The position numbers were made by a program, and so were the translations under genes. The notes under the pieces were generated by a model. The model was not told the DNA's origin and did no database searches. It worked only from the letters and a program-made list of their open reading frames with translations. From positions 1 to 39,611 of the forward strand of contig CANNNV010000007.1 in NCBI GenBank assembly GCA_947506155.1: a DNA stretch of 39,611 nucleotides, written 5' to 3'. Each line of letters begins with the position of its first letter. Position 1 is the first letter of the stretch. Source of the DNA: Methylococcaceae bacterium (GTDB lineage Bacteria > Pseudomonadota > Gammaproteobacteria > Methylococcales > Methylomonadaceae). Positions 38,239 through 39,611 of this stretch are shown here, piece by piece.

Positions 38239-38736
38239 TTATTGGATAATAAATGAGGTAATTAACACATTCACCAACTTGATTGCTGGCAGTCCTTTTT
38301 CAAAGGGTTGCTGCAGCAGCGCGGTAATTTCTTTAGTGAGATCAGTCTTTCCTTCTAGGCTGGACAGCGTGGTGGCAGACTTGTTGGATAGCATCATTAA
38401 TAGTCGGCTGCGCACTTGCGGTAGGTAAAGGGTTAGTCTTTCTAAATCTTCTTGATCGGCAAATTGCAGATGAAACGTAGCTTGCAAAAATTGTCCATCA
38501 GGAGGCAAGTTAACGGTAAAAGGTGCTAGTTCGATAAATATGGGCTGTCCAGGAGCATGTGTAGCTTCAGCTTCTTCGTGCGTAGCCTCGGTTTCTTTTG
38601 GCGTTTTGTTCTGGTGTAGAAAATACCAAATCCCTCCACCATTGCCGGCTAGCAGAATGACAGCTAATGTTATCCATAGCCATTTTTTGGATTTCTTACC
38701 AACGTTATCGGTTTGTGGTGGTGATTGGTCGGTCAT
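38239..38736 (-). CDS. fliL: flagellar basal body-associated protein FliL
   Basis: TM followed by FIELAPFTVNLPPDGQFLQATFHLQF; next to fliM. Confidence 0.93.
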   Translation of the reverse strand: MTDQSPPQTDNVGKKSKKWLWITLAVILLAGNGGGIWYFLHQNKTPKETEATHEEAEATHAPGQPIFIELAPFTVNLPPDGQFLQATFHLQFADQEDLERLTLYLPQVRSRLLMMLSNKSATTLSSLEGKTDLTKEITALLQQPFEKGLPAIKLVNVLITSFIIQ

Positions 38737-38784
38737 AACTATTAAATGATGAGTTGAAAAAGGTAGTTGTAAAATAATTGGTTG

Positions 38785-39611
38785 TTATACGGCAATATTG
38801 ATTAAGCCATTGCCACTTGTAGTACGCAGAGAGTCAACTGAAACTGAAGCCTGGACGGATTCATTATCAACGATACCTTGGTTAGAGCGAGGCGGTTGCC
38901 GTGGGTCGGGATTTTGATTATGTGAACTAACGTCAGAATGTTCTAGTTGTATGCCTGCTTCTGCGAATAGATTGTCCAGCATGGGTAGAGCATTTTGTAA
39001 AGCGTCACGAACTTCTGCTTGTGCTGAGATGAATTGCACAGTGGCCTGTTGATTGTTGATATGCACTGTTACTTGCACCGGTCCCAAATTAGGCGGATTT
39101 AAAGTGAGACTGGCGCTTTGCAGTTTATTTTGGCTCATCCAGACTATCCGTTGACTGATGGCTTGGTTCCAGTTTGGATTGTGTACTGAGGGGCTGATGT
39201 TATATGTGCTTACTGTCGGTGCCGTGACGCTCGATTCTGTTTTGGTTGCGGGTGATGCTTGTATATTCAATATATTAGCAAGTTCATCGGGACGATCAGC
39301 TAGTACAGGGATTTTTGTTTCCATCAGGCTTGTAGTCGTTAAACTGGATGCTGAGTTTGGTGTTACTTGTTCTATTTCCTGGATATCAAGGCTTGCTGTT
39401 TCTGGAGCAATTTTCAATTCCTGCGTGACTCCAGATTTGACAGTCTTTATTGGACTCAGTTGCGCTGAAACCGCAGGCGCTGAAACCGCAGGCGCTGAAA
39501 CCGCAGGCGCTGAAACCGCAGGCGCTGAAACCGCAGGCGCTGAAACCGCAGGCGCTGAAACCGCAGGCGCTGAAACCGAAGGCGCTGAAACCGCAGGCGC
39601 TGAAACCGCAG
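38785..39611 (-). CDS. fliK: flagellar hook-length control protein FliK, N-terminus beyond window
   Basis: C-terminal Flg_hook-like [58 protein letters not shown]; frame stays open through the APAVS repeats to the window edge. Confidence 0.85.
   Translation of the reverse strand, partial: AVSAPAVSAPSVSAPAVSAPAVSAPAVSAPAVSAPAVSAPAVSAPAVSAQLSPIKTVKSGVTQELKIAPETASLDIQEIEQVTPNSASSLTTTSLMETKIPVLADRPDELANILNIQASPATKTESSVTAPTVSTYNISPSVHNPNWNQAISQRIVWMSQNKLQSASLTLNPPNLGPVQVTVHINNQQATVQFISAQAEVRDALQNALPMLDNLFAEAGIQLEHSDVSSHNQNPDPRQPPRSNQGIVDNESVQASVSVDSLRTTSGNGLINIAV
39462..39611. repeat. 15-bp tandem repeat, 10 complete copies visible, truncated by window
   Basis: GCGCTGAAACCGCAG x10 (39462-39611), one copy with GAAG (unit 39567-39581); encodes (APAVS)n on the minus strand. 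Confidence 0.95.

Noticed and set aside
39462-39611. CRISPR array
   Set aside because: 15-bp units without spacers, in frame inside fliK.
1-39611. Defence system, toxin-antitoxin, prophage or biosynthetic cluster
   Set aside because: No supporting gene families seen; almost all ORFs are housekeeping, flagellar or small unknown proteins.

Overview
This window looks like a mostly ordinary chromosomal segment of a gammaproteobacterium. The gene content would fit a methylotroph-like (Methylococcales-type) genome, but taxonomy is inference and was not tested. On the minus strand are a PilZ-domain membrane protein, purL, bamC-dapA, acylphosphatase-rlmKL, an FKBP-type PPIase, a His/Tyr-rich glycine-zipper protein, ychJ-rhlE, tRNA-Ser(UGA), queC, tusA, argG and a flagellar export/switch operon (fliK-L-M-N-O-P-Q-R). 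On the plus strand are rapA, a CvfB-like S1 protein, glyQ-glyS-gmhB-plsC, cysG, a c-type cytochrome, and an atypical flagellin followed by a FliS-like protein. I found no CRISPR array, phage, recognisable defence island or biosynthetic cluster. The less explained parts are: (1) a tandem duplication of a small secreted protein with near-identical leader, signal peptide and terminator around a diverged mature region (15973-17602); (2) an atypical flagellin/FliS-like pair with a structured leader, converging on a 105-aa protein made of two 39-aa repeats that follows fliR; (3) degenerate IS200/IS605-like (TnpB/omegaRNA-type) relics, one of which supplies the acylphosphatase stop codon; (4) a 21-bp degenerate tandem repeat at 684-809; (5) a 15-bp in-frame repeat (APAVS)n in fliK that is cut by the window end; and (6) several families of palindromic intergenic repeats. 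All functional calls come from reading the translations; no database search was run.
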